A stretch of DNA of 64,000 nt from Branchiostoma floridae (GCF_000003815.2 NC_049983.1:23132181-23196180); one strand, 5' to 3'; numbered from the stretch's first letter, positions 18,812-30,123 are shown. Made by a program: numbers and translations. The notes: a model not told the origin generated them from the letters alone.

Positions 18812-21754
18812 ATGTCTAGCAGACTGGAGATACATCTCATTCTTCTGCTGATGATCCTGAAGGAAAGTGGACCGGTCTCACCGTGTGATACATGTAGCTA
18901 TCTATCATCCTGTTACTGTCTTGACAAAGACCTCAGAAGTGTTCCTCAAGATCTCCCCATAAGCGTCATTAATCTTTACTTAAATAGGAACGCAATTGTA
19001 TCCTTGAATCAGTCTGACTTCTCCAGGTACACAAACATAATATACATTGACTTAAGTAGAAACAATCTAACAAGGATAATAATTGGTACATTTTCAAATC
19101 TACCCAAGCTTTACCGGCTGGACCTGTACTTCAACCAGATAACTTGCATTCAACCTGGGTCATTTTCTAATCTACCACAGCTTAGCTTTTTGGACCTGTA
19201 CTCCAACCAGATATCTAACATTCAACCTGGGTCATTTTCTAATCTACCATGGTTAAGTTCGTTGGTACTGTCCTCTAACAAGATAAGTTTCTTTCAACCT
19301 GGGTCGCTTTTAAATCTGCCACAGCTTCGCACGTTGTGCCTGTCCTCTAACAAGATATATGACATCCAAGATGCTTTGGGGTCACTTCCAAATCTAACAC
19401 AGCTTTACACGTTGCAATTGTTCCTGTCCTCCAACCAGATAAAAAAGATCCATCCTGGGTCATTTTCAAATCTACCACAGATTAGCATGTTGCACCTGCC
19501 CTCTAACAAGATTAATAACATTCAACCTGGGTCATTTTCAAATCTGCCCAATCTTAAAACGTTGGATCTGTCCTCCAACCAGATAAATAACATTCAACCT
19601 GGGACTTTTTCAAATCTACCACAGCTTTCGCTGTTGGACCTGTCTTCTAACCAGATAAATATCATTCCGCCTGGTTCATTTGTAAATCTAACACACCTTG
19701 ACCGTTTGAACCTGAGCTTCAATCACATAAGTAACATTCAGACCGGCATGTTTTCAAACCTACCCCAACTAAAGACACTGTGGCTAAATAAGAATAAAAT
19801 TAAGCTGCTGTCAGGATATGATGACCTGGTGCTGATCTCAACTATAAACCTTGAGAATAACCCCTGGCAGTGTGACTGTAGGATGGTTCCCTTCAGGCAG
19901 AACATGATTGGGTCACTGTTTGACGATCAAATCACATGTAATGAGCCCAGCAGGTTTTCTGGGCGAAAGCTTAAAGATATAAACCCTGAAGATCTGATCT
20001 GTGAAGAAGCTAGAATTGTGAGGTTTGAAGTGGTAGGTGGGAACAGTACATCGGTAAAGGGGGAGACACTCGTTCTAAGGTGTGAAGTTTCCGGGATCCC
20101 CACACCAGACATCACAGTCACCCTCCCATCTGAACGGAATGTAACTGTTGAGTCAGGTGGGAGGGTGACTGTGGATGTGAATGGTACCATCACCATAACC
20201 AATGTCACTGCAGTAGATTCTGGTCTGTACATCTGTATTGCAGCAAGTCCTGTTGGCTCCACGTCAGCTACACGTATACTAACCACTGACTTTCAAATGC
20301 TGACATCAGCACACATCTCAATACCCGTTACACATGTCACGTCAAAGAGAAATGATAACCGGACTCCCTTCTCTTTATATGTTCCCATTGGTGTTTCATC
20401 GGTCCTGGTGATATTTTGTGCTGCGAATGCAGTTTTATACAAGCAACGTATCAAAAAACCGCCTCTGGTACCAGTAAGCGCTGCCACTTTTGACAATATG
20501 GTAGCTGTACACACTGGCATCTATGATGTAGACGGAGGGGCACCTAGGCTTCCAGGTACTCTTGGAACGGGTGCGGCCAAATTGAAAATCCCTAGTATGT
20601 CTGTGGTCCAAGGAAAAGCACAAACTGGTGCTCTATCTGGGCTTCACACAAACGTGTATGAAAACGATAATAAAGTAATAACAGCGGATACCGTATCTGA
20701 GCAACACACAAATGTGTATGAAAATGACAATGGAGTTTTGAAAGCTGATTCTACATTTGTGTTACTCACAAACGTGTATGAAAATGATGGTGAAACTGTG
20801 ACAGCTGACTGTGTTTCTGTGTTTAATACAAACGTGTATGAAAATGACGATGAAGCAGTACCAGTTGGTTTTGAATCTGAGCCAGACACAAAAGTGTATG
20901 AAAATGACAATGACGTTTCGGCGGCTACTTCCATATCTGGTCCTGACACAAACGTGTATGAAAATGATAATGAAGTTTCGGCGGCTTGTTCCATATCTGG
21001 GCCTGACACAAACGTGTATGAACATGGTCATGACGTTTTGGCGGCTAATTCCATTTCTGGGCCTGACACAAACGTGTATGAACATGACAATGACATTTTG
21101 GCGGCTAATTCCATAGCTTGGCATGACACAAACGTGTATGAAAATGACAATGAAGTTTCGGAGGCTAATTCCATATCTGGGCCTGACACAAACGTGCATG
21201 AAAATGACAATGAAACAGTAACAACTGATTCCGTATCTAAGCCAGACATAAATGTGTATGAAAATGATACTGATGATGAAGTATACGAGAATACTAATGA
21301 AGAAGCAGTATCTTTTCATTCAGTTAATATGCAGCACACGTATACTTTTGATGATGATGATGACCAAATAGTATCTGCTTATTTGGCAACAATGAAAGAT
21401 GTGGCTACGCTTGAAGACGGAGGGGAAGCAATATCTCCTGACTCATGTGGTTTACCACAGATTGACATGCATGGCGATGAAGAAATAATGTCTGATGATA
21501 TTAAAGATGAAATGGACGTTCCGCAGTTTGATGGTAGAGATAAGAAAACAAAATATGCTTCTTCTAAATTCAACTATGACGACGAGAATAAGAAAGAAGC
21601 ACCCACTGCTGTTCAGCCAGTGTATAAGATTAATAAATCAGTACAAGGCACTTCCCAGATAATCTATGGGAAAGACAACGGCGAAGCAGCTTCATCTACT
21701 AAGCTCTATAGTTCCTCTGAGGTGTACATGTATTTGAAAAAAGACTTCTCATAA
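18812..21754 (+). CDS. LRR-Ig receptor 2 with a longer YxN-repeat tail
   Basis: 980 aa in one coding exon; acceptor TCATACAG lies at 18808. It is a tandem paralogue of receptor 1: signal peptide about 1-25, N-cap Cys cluster, about 12 LRRs, C-cap from NPWQCDC (350), Ig about 402-496 (LRCEVSGIPTPDI, DSGLYICIA), membrane span about 522-544. The tail of about 435 aa has a unique 70-residue piece (including IYDVDGG), then 11 repeats of 20 residues (tyrosines 616-816), then EVYENT at 825, an acidic region (FDDDDDQ) and a C-terminal part shared with receptor 1 (SQIIYGKD, TKLYSSSEV). Nine repeats have YEN; two have YEH and one has HEN. One LRR fewer than receptor 1 and a different repeat number point to unequal exchange within arrays. 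Confidence 0.9.
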   Translation: MSSRLEIHLILLLMILKESGPVSPCDTCSYLSSCYCLDKDLRSVPQDLPISVINLYLNRNAIVSLNQSDFSRYTNIIYIDLSRNNLTRIIIGTFSNLPKLYRLDLYFNQITCIQPGSFSNLPQLSFLDLYSNQISNIQPGSFSNLPWLSSLVLSSNKISFFQPGSLLNLPQLRTLCLSSNKIYDIQDALGSLPNLTQLYTLQLFLSSNQIKKIHPGSFSNLPQISMLHLPSNKINNIQPGSFSNLPNLKTLDLSSNQINNIQPGTFSNLPQLSLLDLSSNQINIIPPGSFVNLTHLDRLNLSFNHISNIQTGMFSNLPQLKTLWLNKNKIKLLSGYDDLVLISTINLENNPWQCDCRMVPFRQNMIGSLFDDQITCNEPSRFSGRKLKDINPEDLICEEARIVRFEVVGGNSTSVKGETLVLRCEVSGIPTPDITVTLPSERNVTVESGGRVTVDVNGTITITNVTAVDSGLYICIAASPVGSTSATRILTTDFQMLTSAHISIPVTHVTSKRNDNRTPFSLYVPIGVSSVLVIFCAANAVLYKQRIKKPPLVPVSAATFDNMVAVHTGIYDVDGGAPRLPGTLGTGAAKLKIPSMSVVQGKAQTGALSGLHTNVYENDNKVITADTVSEQHTNVYENDNGVLKADSTFVLLTNVYENDGETVTADCVSVFNTNVYENDDEAVPVGFESEPDTKVYENDNDVSAATSISGPDTNVYENDNEVSAACSISGPDTNVYEHGHDVLAANSISGPDTNVYEHDNDILAANSIAWHDTNVYENDNEVSEANSISGPDTNVHENDNETVTTDSVSKPDINVYENDTDDEVYENTNEEAVSFHSVNMQHTYTFDDDDDQIVSAYLATMKDVATLEDGGEAISPDSCGLPQIDMHGDEEIMSDDIKDEMDVPQFDGRDKKTKYASSKFNYDDENKKEAPTAVQPVYKINKSVQGTSQIIYGKDNGEAASSTKLYSSSEVYMYLKKDFS
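20640..21290 (+). repeat. 60-bp coding minisatellite in receptor 2 tail
   Basis: Eleven 60-bp units plus a short twelfth. Core GACACAAACGTGTATGAAAA, same family as in receptor 1. Open minus-strand frames (20644-21319) are by-products. Confidence 0.9.
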
Positions 21755-23420
21755 AGAGCATGTACTGAAACGTTATCTGAAAGTTCATCTGTGTTCAAAA
21801 GGGCCATTCCAGGTCAGAGTTAAATTTTCTGACCCCAAAAATGACATTTTGTACGGTCCAAGTCCATTTCTTGTCAAAAAATGAGCAATCAACTGCTTCT
21901 TTAACGTCACGTGCTGCATGCTGCACTTTACAAAGACTGGACTTGGTGAGCTGAAAATTTGCGTAAGTCCAATGCTTTTTCTTTGTGTGAGAAATTACGG
22001 TTACGGTTTTTAAGCTCTGATCCATGCAGAAAAAAATACTGCAACTTGTTGTAGAATGTAGAAACAAAGGAAAAGTTCAGCAATACATCAACAACACATA
22101 AATCCTTTTTTAAACGTTTAGTGGATTGTATTTTTAATGTAAGCAGATGAAAGTAAGTTATTTTTGCATGTAAGGCCATGCTGATTCGATTATATGGATG
22201 CCATCCTCTGCGAATCCGGAAACTGAGTCCGCCATCTTGTTTTGTGAATATGACATTGACTAAATTTTGTAGTTGAATAGAAGTTAACTTAATTATTCTA
22301 ATATGACCTTGACTAAGTTTCTATCACGTAAGTAACAAATCAAGTTGTTTTTGTCATTGCTGCCATTCTGACGTTGCACCAAATGGATGACTTTTATTGC
22401 ACAATTGTATTTTGTGAATATGAACTTTTGACGAGGATATTCTAAAGTGATTGTTATCTGATTCTTGGAGGCGTTAGGAGTTGGCGTTCAGAATAATGAA
22501 GAATAATGCTTGTATAAATTAAAGTGTATTTTAGTTTAGTAAGGACAATCTTATGTTGCGAAGAAAAAAGTTAGCTGGAAAAAACCCTTCATTCATAAGG
22601 AAAGCTAAGTGGTCAGGAAAGATGTAAAGTATGGTATTACGAACAACGATTCATAATTTTGTTATTTTTCATAATTTTGTTAATTTTCTAACTTTGATTT
22701 TGACACTATTGTATGCAATCTATATCATATGTTTGCGCATTTTGCAGCTGTTTTGTTCGATTTACCGTATGCTCGAAACCTTTATTTCGGGAAACGAATT
22801 GATGCGCGCGTTGACGCCATCCATATACTCGAAGCAACATATAATATCCATATAAAGTTGGAGAGGTTCTATATCATCTCTTATTTGTGAATACTTTTAC
22901 TTAATTAAGTTACGGGGGCGATTAGCAGGTTCCTAGCTTCACCCAGAAGTATAATTTGCGCAACTCAAATTTGAAAGGAGGGTGGTAGGCATATAGTTTG
23001 AAGTCTTTTATCAAAATCCAACAAATTTCATTGTGTTCATTACTTTCCAGTGGACGTCCTTAAAAGTCAGTAGATGGTGAGATTGTGGTATATGGTATAT
23101 GTGAAGCATGAATCAAAGTATCTGTCGTGGAATGCAGATCATACAAGATGGCCTGTGTGTTTGCCGTTTGCCTTCTTGTAAGGTACCGCTGGGCGGCGTA
23201 ATTTTCACGCAAGAATAAACATATTACTAAACGTAATGTTGATACCCTGTCTTAATTGACTTCGAATTTACTTAGATTGTAGACAATACAATACACACAG
23301 ACAGCGATTGCTGGTGTTGTGACCCACACATTTTATTCCAATTTCTTTCATATAGTAAACTAGAGTATGATAAACCCCATACCTTCGCCAAATGATTCTA
23401 CCCTTTACAACTGTTGCATT
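21755..23420. other. 3' flank of receptor 2, no gene seen
   Basis: AT-rich sequence. Short open frames lack splice or family support. Confidence 0.45.
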
Positions 23421-23429
23421 AGTTCTGTT

Positions 23430-23900
23430 TGCCATTAATTATGCAAATAAGGTCCTCATTTGCATAAATTATATTAACTGATCATCTCCTTCACCAACAA
23501 CAAACGTAAAAATCTATGTTATGAAAGAAGGCTTTAATCACATTTTCTGATAATTAATGCAAATTATGACCTCATTTGCATAATTAATGTCCAACGATGT
23601 TCACCTGTACATAACTTCCAAATGCTACAAGTATGAAGTTCCCGTCATTTACTACAACGACATTATAGCCTTTTTCCATTATTATGCAAATTAGGTCTTT
23701 ATTTTGCATAATATATATCTACCAATATTCTTCTCTTTCTCAATATTCTTCTCTTTCTCACTTACAAATGTCACATGTTGCAATGGTAATGATAATGGAA
23801 TAGAGCGTGTTTAGACGATTTCCTAGTTAATTATGCAAATTATATTCCAAATTGCATAAATAATATGTAATTATATGAAGCATCACTCAAGTTATCTACA
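23430..23900. repeat. Dispersed TTATGCAAAT / TTTGCATAATTAAT repeats
   Basis: At least four spaced pairs of inverted TTATGCAAAT and ATTTGCATAA motifs, 25-35 bp apart, repeat about every 130 bp. Similar motifs lie at 9960-10140. They contain octamer-like ATGCAAAT but look like decayed repeat DNA. Confidence 0.55.
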
Positions 23901-24444
23901 TACCAAAAATTATGACAATCGGTCAACCCCTTCTTGAGTTATACCATTTCAAAGTCTGACACTTAACCTACCCTGCAGTTCCAAAACAAGCCGCTAATTA
24001 TAAGGGGCCACTCGGCATCAAGAGCTGTCTACCACTAATAACTTATAGCCTAAACATGTCCAGAACTCGAGATATCAAACCAGGAAGTTCCGGAGCTTCA
24101 CCTTCCGTAAAGGTTAACATAATAACCCTAAGTATATGGTCAAATATAATTCCGAACCGGAACCTTACAGGATGAGAATCAGTAGCAGTTTTAGAACTTT
24201 GACATTCCTATTGTTTTGCGGCAACATTACTAACAACATTACTACAAATATACCCACATTCGACGCACCCTGTACGTACACGGTCTCTTTTGCCAGGCAG
24301 CGCTGAACGTCCGTTGCGCGAGAAAATATCCCGGTAGTGACAGGGTACCCCATGGGGACACGTAGGGGACACGCCCGAAACTGACAAAACAGCCCGTTAA
24401 CTGCCCGGCAGGGGCCCTAATTCCAAAGCATTAGGCCTAGGTAT

Positions 24445-24878
24445 TGTAACAGTGGTGTTCAAATACCGCCTACCGTCCTTGCCAAAGGGCTCTAGAGCTT
24501 TTGTGGCGACAGCGATAGCGGTCACGTTTTTTATCCGCCGCTCCGGATTCGATCTCGGGTGTTGGCATGTTTGTTTCTTTCTGTTCTTACTCGTCCCACG
24601 CCGGCCCTGTGAGTAACAGACTAGCGGATGTGCTACACTGTGAGTAACAGGTTAAGATGTGCCACACAGGGATATCGATCTCGGAGATTCGAGGACGAAT
24701 CTTGAAAAGAAAAGGGGAGTAGTGTAACAGTGGTGTTCAAATACCGCCTACCGTCCTTGCCAACGGGCTCTGGAGCTTTTGTGGCGACAGCGATAGCGGT
24801 CACGATTTGTTATCCGCCGCCCCGGGTTCGATCCCGGGTGTTGGTATGTATGTTTCTTTCTTTCTGTTCTTACTCGCC
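24445..24878 (+). mobile_element. Direct-repeat pair with tRNA-like promoter (TRIM- or SINE-like)
   Basis: Two copies of about 153 bp (24445-24597 and 24723-24878) begin TGTAACAGTGGTGTTCAAAT. Each carries TGGCGACAGCGATAGCGG, an A-box-like stretch, and GGTTCGATCCC (24825-24835; GATTCGATCTC in the first copy), a good Pol III B box. The 125 bp between them ends in the purine tract AAAAGAAAAGGGGAGTAG directly before the second TGTAACA. This resembles a polypurine tract and 3' LTR of a miniature LTR element. A doubled tRNA-derived SINE is the alternative. Confidence 0.5.
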
Positions 24879-25978
24879 CCTCTTAATTTCTACAGTATCA
24901 ATTGCACCGGTGACCGTCAGGGATGTAGCCCCGGCCGGGCTCCGAAGCCACAAATTTGCCCCGGTAGAAGTAGAGAGTGAAAAAAGGATTTCTTTTTCAC
25001 TTGAACATATTTTAAGATTACAGTGTGTGTGTGTATTCATAAAATGAAACTGTTTGAAATCGTATTGTAATGTCCTGTTACCGATTGAACTCTTATGGTA
25101 TTCTACCTTATAAAAGCTCTTATAATTTATCTCATTCTATCTTTCTACATTATAAAATCAAACTACCTGAAATGGCATTGTCCTGTTACTTCTTCAACTC
25201 CTGTTACGTATAACATTGTATCAAAACAATTCATCAAGTAACGTTGATGAATTGTCAAATCTACATGATGTCAACATCGTATTCCGGTTCCATGTAAAAC
25301 AGACCGCACTTTTAATGTAATATTATAATGAAACATCGAAGCATCATAGTTTTGCAGTTGAACTAGTTTTATTGATACAACGTCAAGGGCAGATTAAACA
25401 CAGTGGAGGCAAGATCGTATCAGATGTCGCATTGAACTTGCTTCAAAAGTTGCTTGTCAGCAATCATCATCATGATTATAACTCCGACTCCTGTCATTGA
25501 GTGTTGAAATATCCAGCTTAAAGGTATTGTCAGAGGATCGAAATCTTGTTTTTCGTTATGATCAGTACAAAACAGGTACAACTGCATTTTATTTCCCTTA
25601 TAAGCGTTGACCCCTCTAAGATTTTCAAGCTACTTCAGCACTGGACACATGCATTACTTTGTCAAGGAGATACTACAGTTACATTCAATTTATGGAGCAA
25701 GACTCTAATTTTCTTTGCCATTATTGACATTAGAAGTTCATGTCATGCTAATTTAGAAGGACATGAAGTTCTCTCAGCAACGATTGACAAGCAATTCTAG
25801 AGAATAAACTTTGCTAGCTTCACTTCGTAATAGGAAGGACCAATAATGATGATGATTGACATTTAGAGGAACTGCTACAAAGTGGGAGCAATGTCAGTTG
25901 GGTTTAATTCCCCATACAGGTGGAGTTGCATACTTATTACGAGTATATAGTATATGTACTATATAAGCATTTATTAAT
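24879..25978. other. Intergenic sequence, no gene seen
   Basis: AT-rich. The 84-codon frame at 25546-25800 has no recognisable domain or splice context. Confidence 0.4.
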
Positions 25979-26228
25979 GATCATGCTGCAAGGACGTCTG
26001 GGCTAGCAAAAACCATACAAGGGGCAGTCCCAGAAAGCCGGAAGAGAAGAAGACAGAAGAAACGATGGGAAGACAACATAAAAGAAAGGACCGGGTTGAG
26101 TTTAGCAGAAGCCATAAGAGCGGCAGGGGACGGAGACAGGTGGAGAAGAATAGTGGATGGAGTCATGGTGCCCCAACGACCCATACAGAGGTCAAGGTAT
26201 AGGTGAGGTGAGGTGAGGTGAGGTGAGG
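25979..26228 (+). mobile_element. 3' end of a truncated RTE-like LINE with (GGTGA)n tail
   Basis: In the frame at about 26038-26206 the plus strand reads RKRRRQKKRWEDNIKERTG, then GDRWRRIV and MVPQRP, to a TGA. This is the C-terminus common to LINE polyproteins with a KRWEDNI...RWRxxV...PQRP ending. It is followed directly by GGTGAGGTGAGGTGAGG, a short tandem 3' tail. Everything upstream has been lost. Confidence 0.7.
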
Positions 26229-26878
26229 ATATGTAGTGTACCAGATCGGCTGATGACTGCCATTGGTGGAGACCCTTTGTGGACAGACTTCTCCTACTGC
26301 TACTCGCTGTGGAACTGGGTGAGTTAGTGAGTATGCATTATGTGATAAAACACCCCTTTATAAACTGCAAACTGCTTGATAGCAGTATCCTTTTTATCGC
26401 AGCCCTAAACAACTTGCACCCTTATTGCAGAGATCTTCAAATTAGTATTCTTGCATCGCAGATGATCTTTCATAGTAGCAAATGCTAATATTGTTGTCTT
26501 TGACGTGCATGTGGCACACAAGTATGCTCCGTTGATCGGTTCTATTGTTCTATTTACTAAGTTCCAGGTCTAGTATAATAATAGAGTAAATATCGCAATG
26601 GCCAACTGTAGCAGCTTATATGCTATTTAGTCATTCACTACGTATCCCCATTTCTAACGTCCAACAAATAAAGACACTGAAAGAAAAAAAATTAATCATC
26701 GAAAAAAATCCCCAAAGTTGAGCAACCCTATAAGGGTTGTAACGTTACCACTGTTCTTTGTTTTAACCAAAACACAGGAAGAAGATATATCCGAAGACTT
26801 TTCTTTCAGAAATTTTTTTTTTCAATGTCAGCTTTTTTAAAGCGCTTGGAGTCCACAGTTAAGCACTATTACAGCCCT
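26229..26878. other. Intergenic, no gene seen
   Basis: AT-rich sequence with no recognisable coding or repeat structure. Confidence 0.4.
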
Positions 26879-27205
26879 AGGTGGGTTCACACGTGCGTAT
26901 ATGTATATATTGAAGTCCGTTTGAGGTCCGCATGGAAGTCTTAGCCTCTACCAGGCTCCACAGGTTGCTGGAAAAATAATAGAACACATATAGACAGGTA
27001 AGAAGCCCGACGCGTTAGCTGACCGGGACGCGTTAGCTGGGTCGCAAACCATACTTCCCGGCCAGCTAAGTCCTTTGGCATGTTAAGCATCTTTATTTGT
27101 GCCATTTCTACAGTTTTTACTGTCACCTGTGGAGCCAAGTAGAGGCCGAGAACTCCATACGGATCTCATACGGTCTTGAACACATACGCACGTGTGAACC
27201 CACCT
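26879..27205. mobile_element. MITE with long inverted ends
   Basis: AGGTGGGTTCACACGTGCGTAT at the left pairs with ATACGCACGTGTGAACCCACCT at the right. Pairing resumes inward (CTCTACCAGGCTCCACAGG near 26945 against CCTGTGGAGCCAAGTAGAG near 27126). It lies just 3' of the stop codon of the minus-strand gene at 27238, so it may form part of that gene's 3' UTR. Confidence 0.65.
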
Positions 27206-27237
27206 TATGCATGTTGTTCACTTTGCGTACGAGGCTT

Positions 27238-27692
27238 TCAATAGCCTGAACAGGACTGGATGTAGATCGCCAGGGCGTCCGCCTGCCCAACATTTCCCCA
27301 GTCTGCAAAAAAAAAAAGAAGAAAAGCTGAAGTGTATCAAAATGAGACAAACATAAGCTGAGAGATCGGCCAAGGATAGCCCGGCCTGACGAAGCGGGGT
27401 CAAAACAAGCTTCCCGGGATATCATATTCCTTTCCCGGCATTTTTACTTTCCAGGCGTATTCCGGGTTAACAATCGCGAATCGACCCCCACCCACCCCCA
27501 ACAACTTACGCCAATGCCTCCAGAGAGGCCGGCCGGTGAAGGTTGAATAAAGACAATGGGCTGGGCTTCAGGATCGGTTAATTCGGTCTTTGGGTTACCG
27601 AAGCTTTTATTCCTTTAGCTTAAGTCATCCCGTTTACTACATGTACTATACTACTACTACTACTACTACTTCTACTACTACTACTACTACTT

Positions 27693-27748
<56 letters not shown>

Positions 27749-28006
27749 GCTACTACTACTACTACTACTACTACTCCTACTACTACTACTAATGATGATG
27801 ATGATGGTGCTGCCACGTATGAAACTGAATGCTTGAAAATACCTCGCTCGTACTGAACGCTGTCGGCCTTCCTGGAGAACAGGATTTGGTTGTTTCCCCT
27901 GCTCTTCACCCTTTTCTCCCAAGGACACTCAGCTCCAGGATCAAGGACGATCAGCCATCCCCGGTCATTCGCACAGCCTCCGTAGCTACGGTGGATGAAG
28001 AAACGC
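27238..28006 (-). CDS. Last two coding exons of an unrecognised, probably extracellular protein
   Basis: Exon 28006-27843 (acceptor CACCACCAG, donor GAG|GTATTT) reads RFFIHRSYGGCANDRGWLIV, then DPGAECPWEKR, NNQILFSRKAD and VQYERG. It ends in phase 1. Exon 27302-27238 (acceptor TTTTTTTTGCAG) completes the codon and reads DWGNVGQADALAIYIQSCSG-Y-stop. The phase match across a 540-bp intron, good splice sites and an immediate stop make this a real C-terminus. The pattern GGC...RGW...D...CPWE...ILFS...W...ADALAIYI looks like a single folded module with a disulphide. I have a sense of having seen it at the ends of secreted chordate proteins but cannot name the family. Upstream exons are lost in repeats and the gap at 28817-28916. 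Confidence 0.65.
27648..27792. repeat. (CTA/TAC)n trinucleotide microsatellite
   Basis: About 145 bp of ACT repeats with rare TTCT, TGCT and TCCT interruptions, followed by (ATG)n. It lies in the last intron of the minus-strand gene. Long Thr, Ser or Val frames across it are artefacts. Confidence 0.95.
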
Positions 28007-28157
28007 CTGGTGGTGAAGGAATAGAACAAAACATCAGAAATGTAATATTCAGTCAGCTCAACTTGTACAACTATTATATAGCCTGCAGCTACAAAGTAAG
28101 GCACCATAGAATCAAGACCAGCATTCTGTACCCGGCTAAAAGCAGCCAGCCACTTAA

Positions 28158-28683
28158 AGGGGCATTCCACTCCAGACGGGACTGTTATTTTCCGATAGAT
28201 ATTAATTGTAGAAGTGACAAATGTATGCTATGTACCATGATACGACAAAGAACCCATTAGCCCCAAGCGCATCAAAAAGGATTCAGTCTTCTACAAAACT
28301 CCCCATGTACCCTCTTATTAAATTAAATCAATCTCAGCCTATGGCTGAATACAATGAGCCTGACTTAAGTTAGGATACAAAGCTAATTTCAGGGCGCTAA
28401 GAAAAACACGTCTAGACATGTGTTCTTTGATATCTTGTGAACAATTAACCTTCTTGGTGAGCCCCTCATTTTTGCCGAAAATATTCACGATAAAGGAAGT
28501 GTCTACACGTATAGGGAATACATGGGTAGGGTCTGCATGGGTTTAGTGAGTGTCATATTGTTTTACAAACACACGTTGCGTAATTCGCCACAAGTGGAAT
28601 TCCGTAAAAGGTCGGCTGATCATATATTCATTGATACATTATCTATTGGAAAATAACACTCTCTTCTGGAGTGGAATGCCCCT
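28158..28683. mobile_element. TTAA-flanked MITE
   Basis: AGGGGCATTCCACTCCAGA at the left is inverted at the right (TCTGGAGTGGAATGCCCCT). Pairing extends into TGTTATTTTCCGATAGAT / ATCTATTGGAAAATAACA. TTAA lies at both outer edges (28154-28157 and 28684-28687), as in piggyBac- or Kolobok-type insertions. No transposase. Confidence 0.8.
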
Positions 28684-28916
28684 TTAACCACTGACCAGAG
28701 CAACCAGACACACCAAAACAAGAAGTTCTGCTGCAGTGACATAGAACTAACCTCCATAGCAGGCTCCATTGCAAGGGTCAGAAAGCATAGCCAACTCTCC
28801 ACACCTATTATATATANNNNNNNNNNNNNNNNNNNNNNNNNNNNNNNNNNNNNNNNNNNNNNNNNNNNNNNNNNNNNNNNNNNNNNNNNNNNNNNNNNNN
28901 NNNNNNNNNNNNNNNN

Positions 28917-29770
28917 CCCCTGGGGTGGAAAACTTTACGCTCACCCTTGCACCTCACACAGTAAAGGACAAATTATATTTAATAGCTGAGAATTTTGACT
29001 GTAATAATGTTGAATTTATAAATCTTTCTGATCGTTCAATCGATGTGAAATTTATACACCATGGTGAGAAATTTGTTTGTTTCAATGTATATGCTCCTAA
29101 CAATGTAGTGAGTAAGAAACTGTTCTACAAACAGGTTCTAACTCAACTGCAAGAACATTGTTGTGACGGTGAATATTTTATGTTAGCTGGTGATTTCAAT
29201 ACAGTACTCAATCGTGATCTCGACAATGTAGCAGGGAAAGAGCATGATAAAGCAGAGGTTAAATGTTTTAATAATTTGACAGACAACCTTGAACTACTTG
29301 ACGTCTGGAGAGTCTTCCATAGTGAAGACAAGGATTACACATGGTCTAAGAGAAACCCTTTTACAGCCAGGAGACTAGATTATCTCCTGATTAATGACTT
29401 TTTGTTTGATAAAACTACTGCATGTGAAATCATCTCTTTCCCCTGCAGTGATCATAGAGCTGTTGTATTGGATATGTCTGTAACACAGTTTGACAAATGA
29501 CCTTCATATTGGAAATTCAATAATTCATTTCTAAAAGATAAGGTGTTTGTTGATCGTGTTAATGAAATCATAGGAAACATCCAAGAAGGCCTTAGTGACT
29601 CTGTGATCGAAGATAAACAGTTAATATGGGACATCTGTAAGAGTAAGATAAAAACTTTCTCAATTAGTTACGGGAAACAAAAGGCTCTTGAAAAACGATC
29701 CAAACACAACATAATTGATGAAAAATTAGAACGGCTGGAAAAACAATTAGCTTTCCGATCAAGAAATTAA
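28917..29770 (+). pseudogene. LINE endonuclease domain fragment with in-frame stop
   Basis: The frame opens at the gap edge. It includes FVCFNVYAPN, FMLAGDFNTVLN (Asp and Asn of the APE-type site), DYTWSKRNP, RLDYLLIND and SDHRAVV (the C-terminal SDH motif). A TGA at 29498-29500 interrupts where related elements have Gly before PSYWKFN. The frame then runs on to TAA at 29768. This is typical of the L1/Tx1 group ORF2 N-terminus. Confidence 0.8.
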
Positions 29771-30123
29771 CTTTACAGCANNNNNNNNNNNNNNNNNNNN
29801 NNNNNNNNNNNNNNNNNNNNNNNNNNNNNNNNNNNNNNNNNNNNNNNNNNNNNNNNNNNNNNNNNNNNNNNNNNNNNNNNNNNNNNNNNNNNNNNNNNNN
29901 NNNNNNNNNNNNNNNNNNNNNNNNNNNNNNNNNNNNNNNNNNNNNNNNNNNNNNNNNNNNNNNNNNNNNNNNNNNNNNNNNNNNNNNNNNNNNNNNNNNN
30001 NNNNNNNNNNNNNNNNNNNNNNNNNNNNNNNNNNNNNNNNNNNNNNNNNNNNNNNNNNNNNNNNNNNNNNNNNNNNNNNNNNNNNNNNNNNNNNNNNNNN
30101 NNNNNNNNNNNNNNNNNNNNNNN

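Noticed and set aside
24825-24835. A free-standing tRNA gene
   Set aside because: Only box-like segments are present. The acceptor and anticodon arms do not fold as a tRNA by eye, and the segment is duplicated within a repeat element.
27590-28170. Long Thr/Ser/Val frames across the trinucleotide repeat
   Set aside because: Microsatellite artefact; only the part 27843-28006 on the minus strand is a supported exon.
28752-28804. Possible exon of the unnamed minus-strand gene (CGELAMLSDPCNGACYGG)
   Set aside because: It has a usable donor, but the acceptor is poor (TATATAATAG). Its end phase (1) does not fit the next exon, which needs two bases from the preceding exon. Kept only as a weak candidate.
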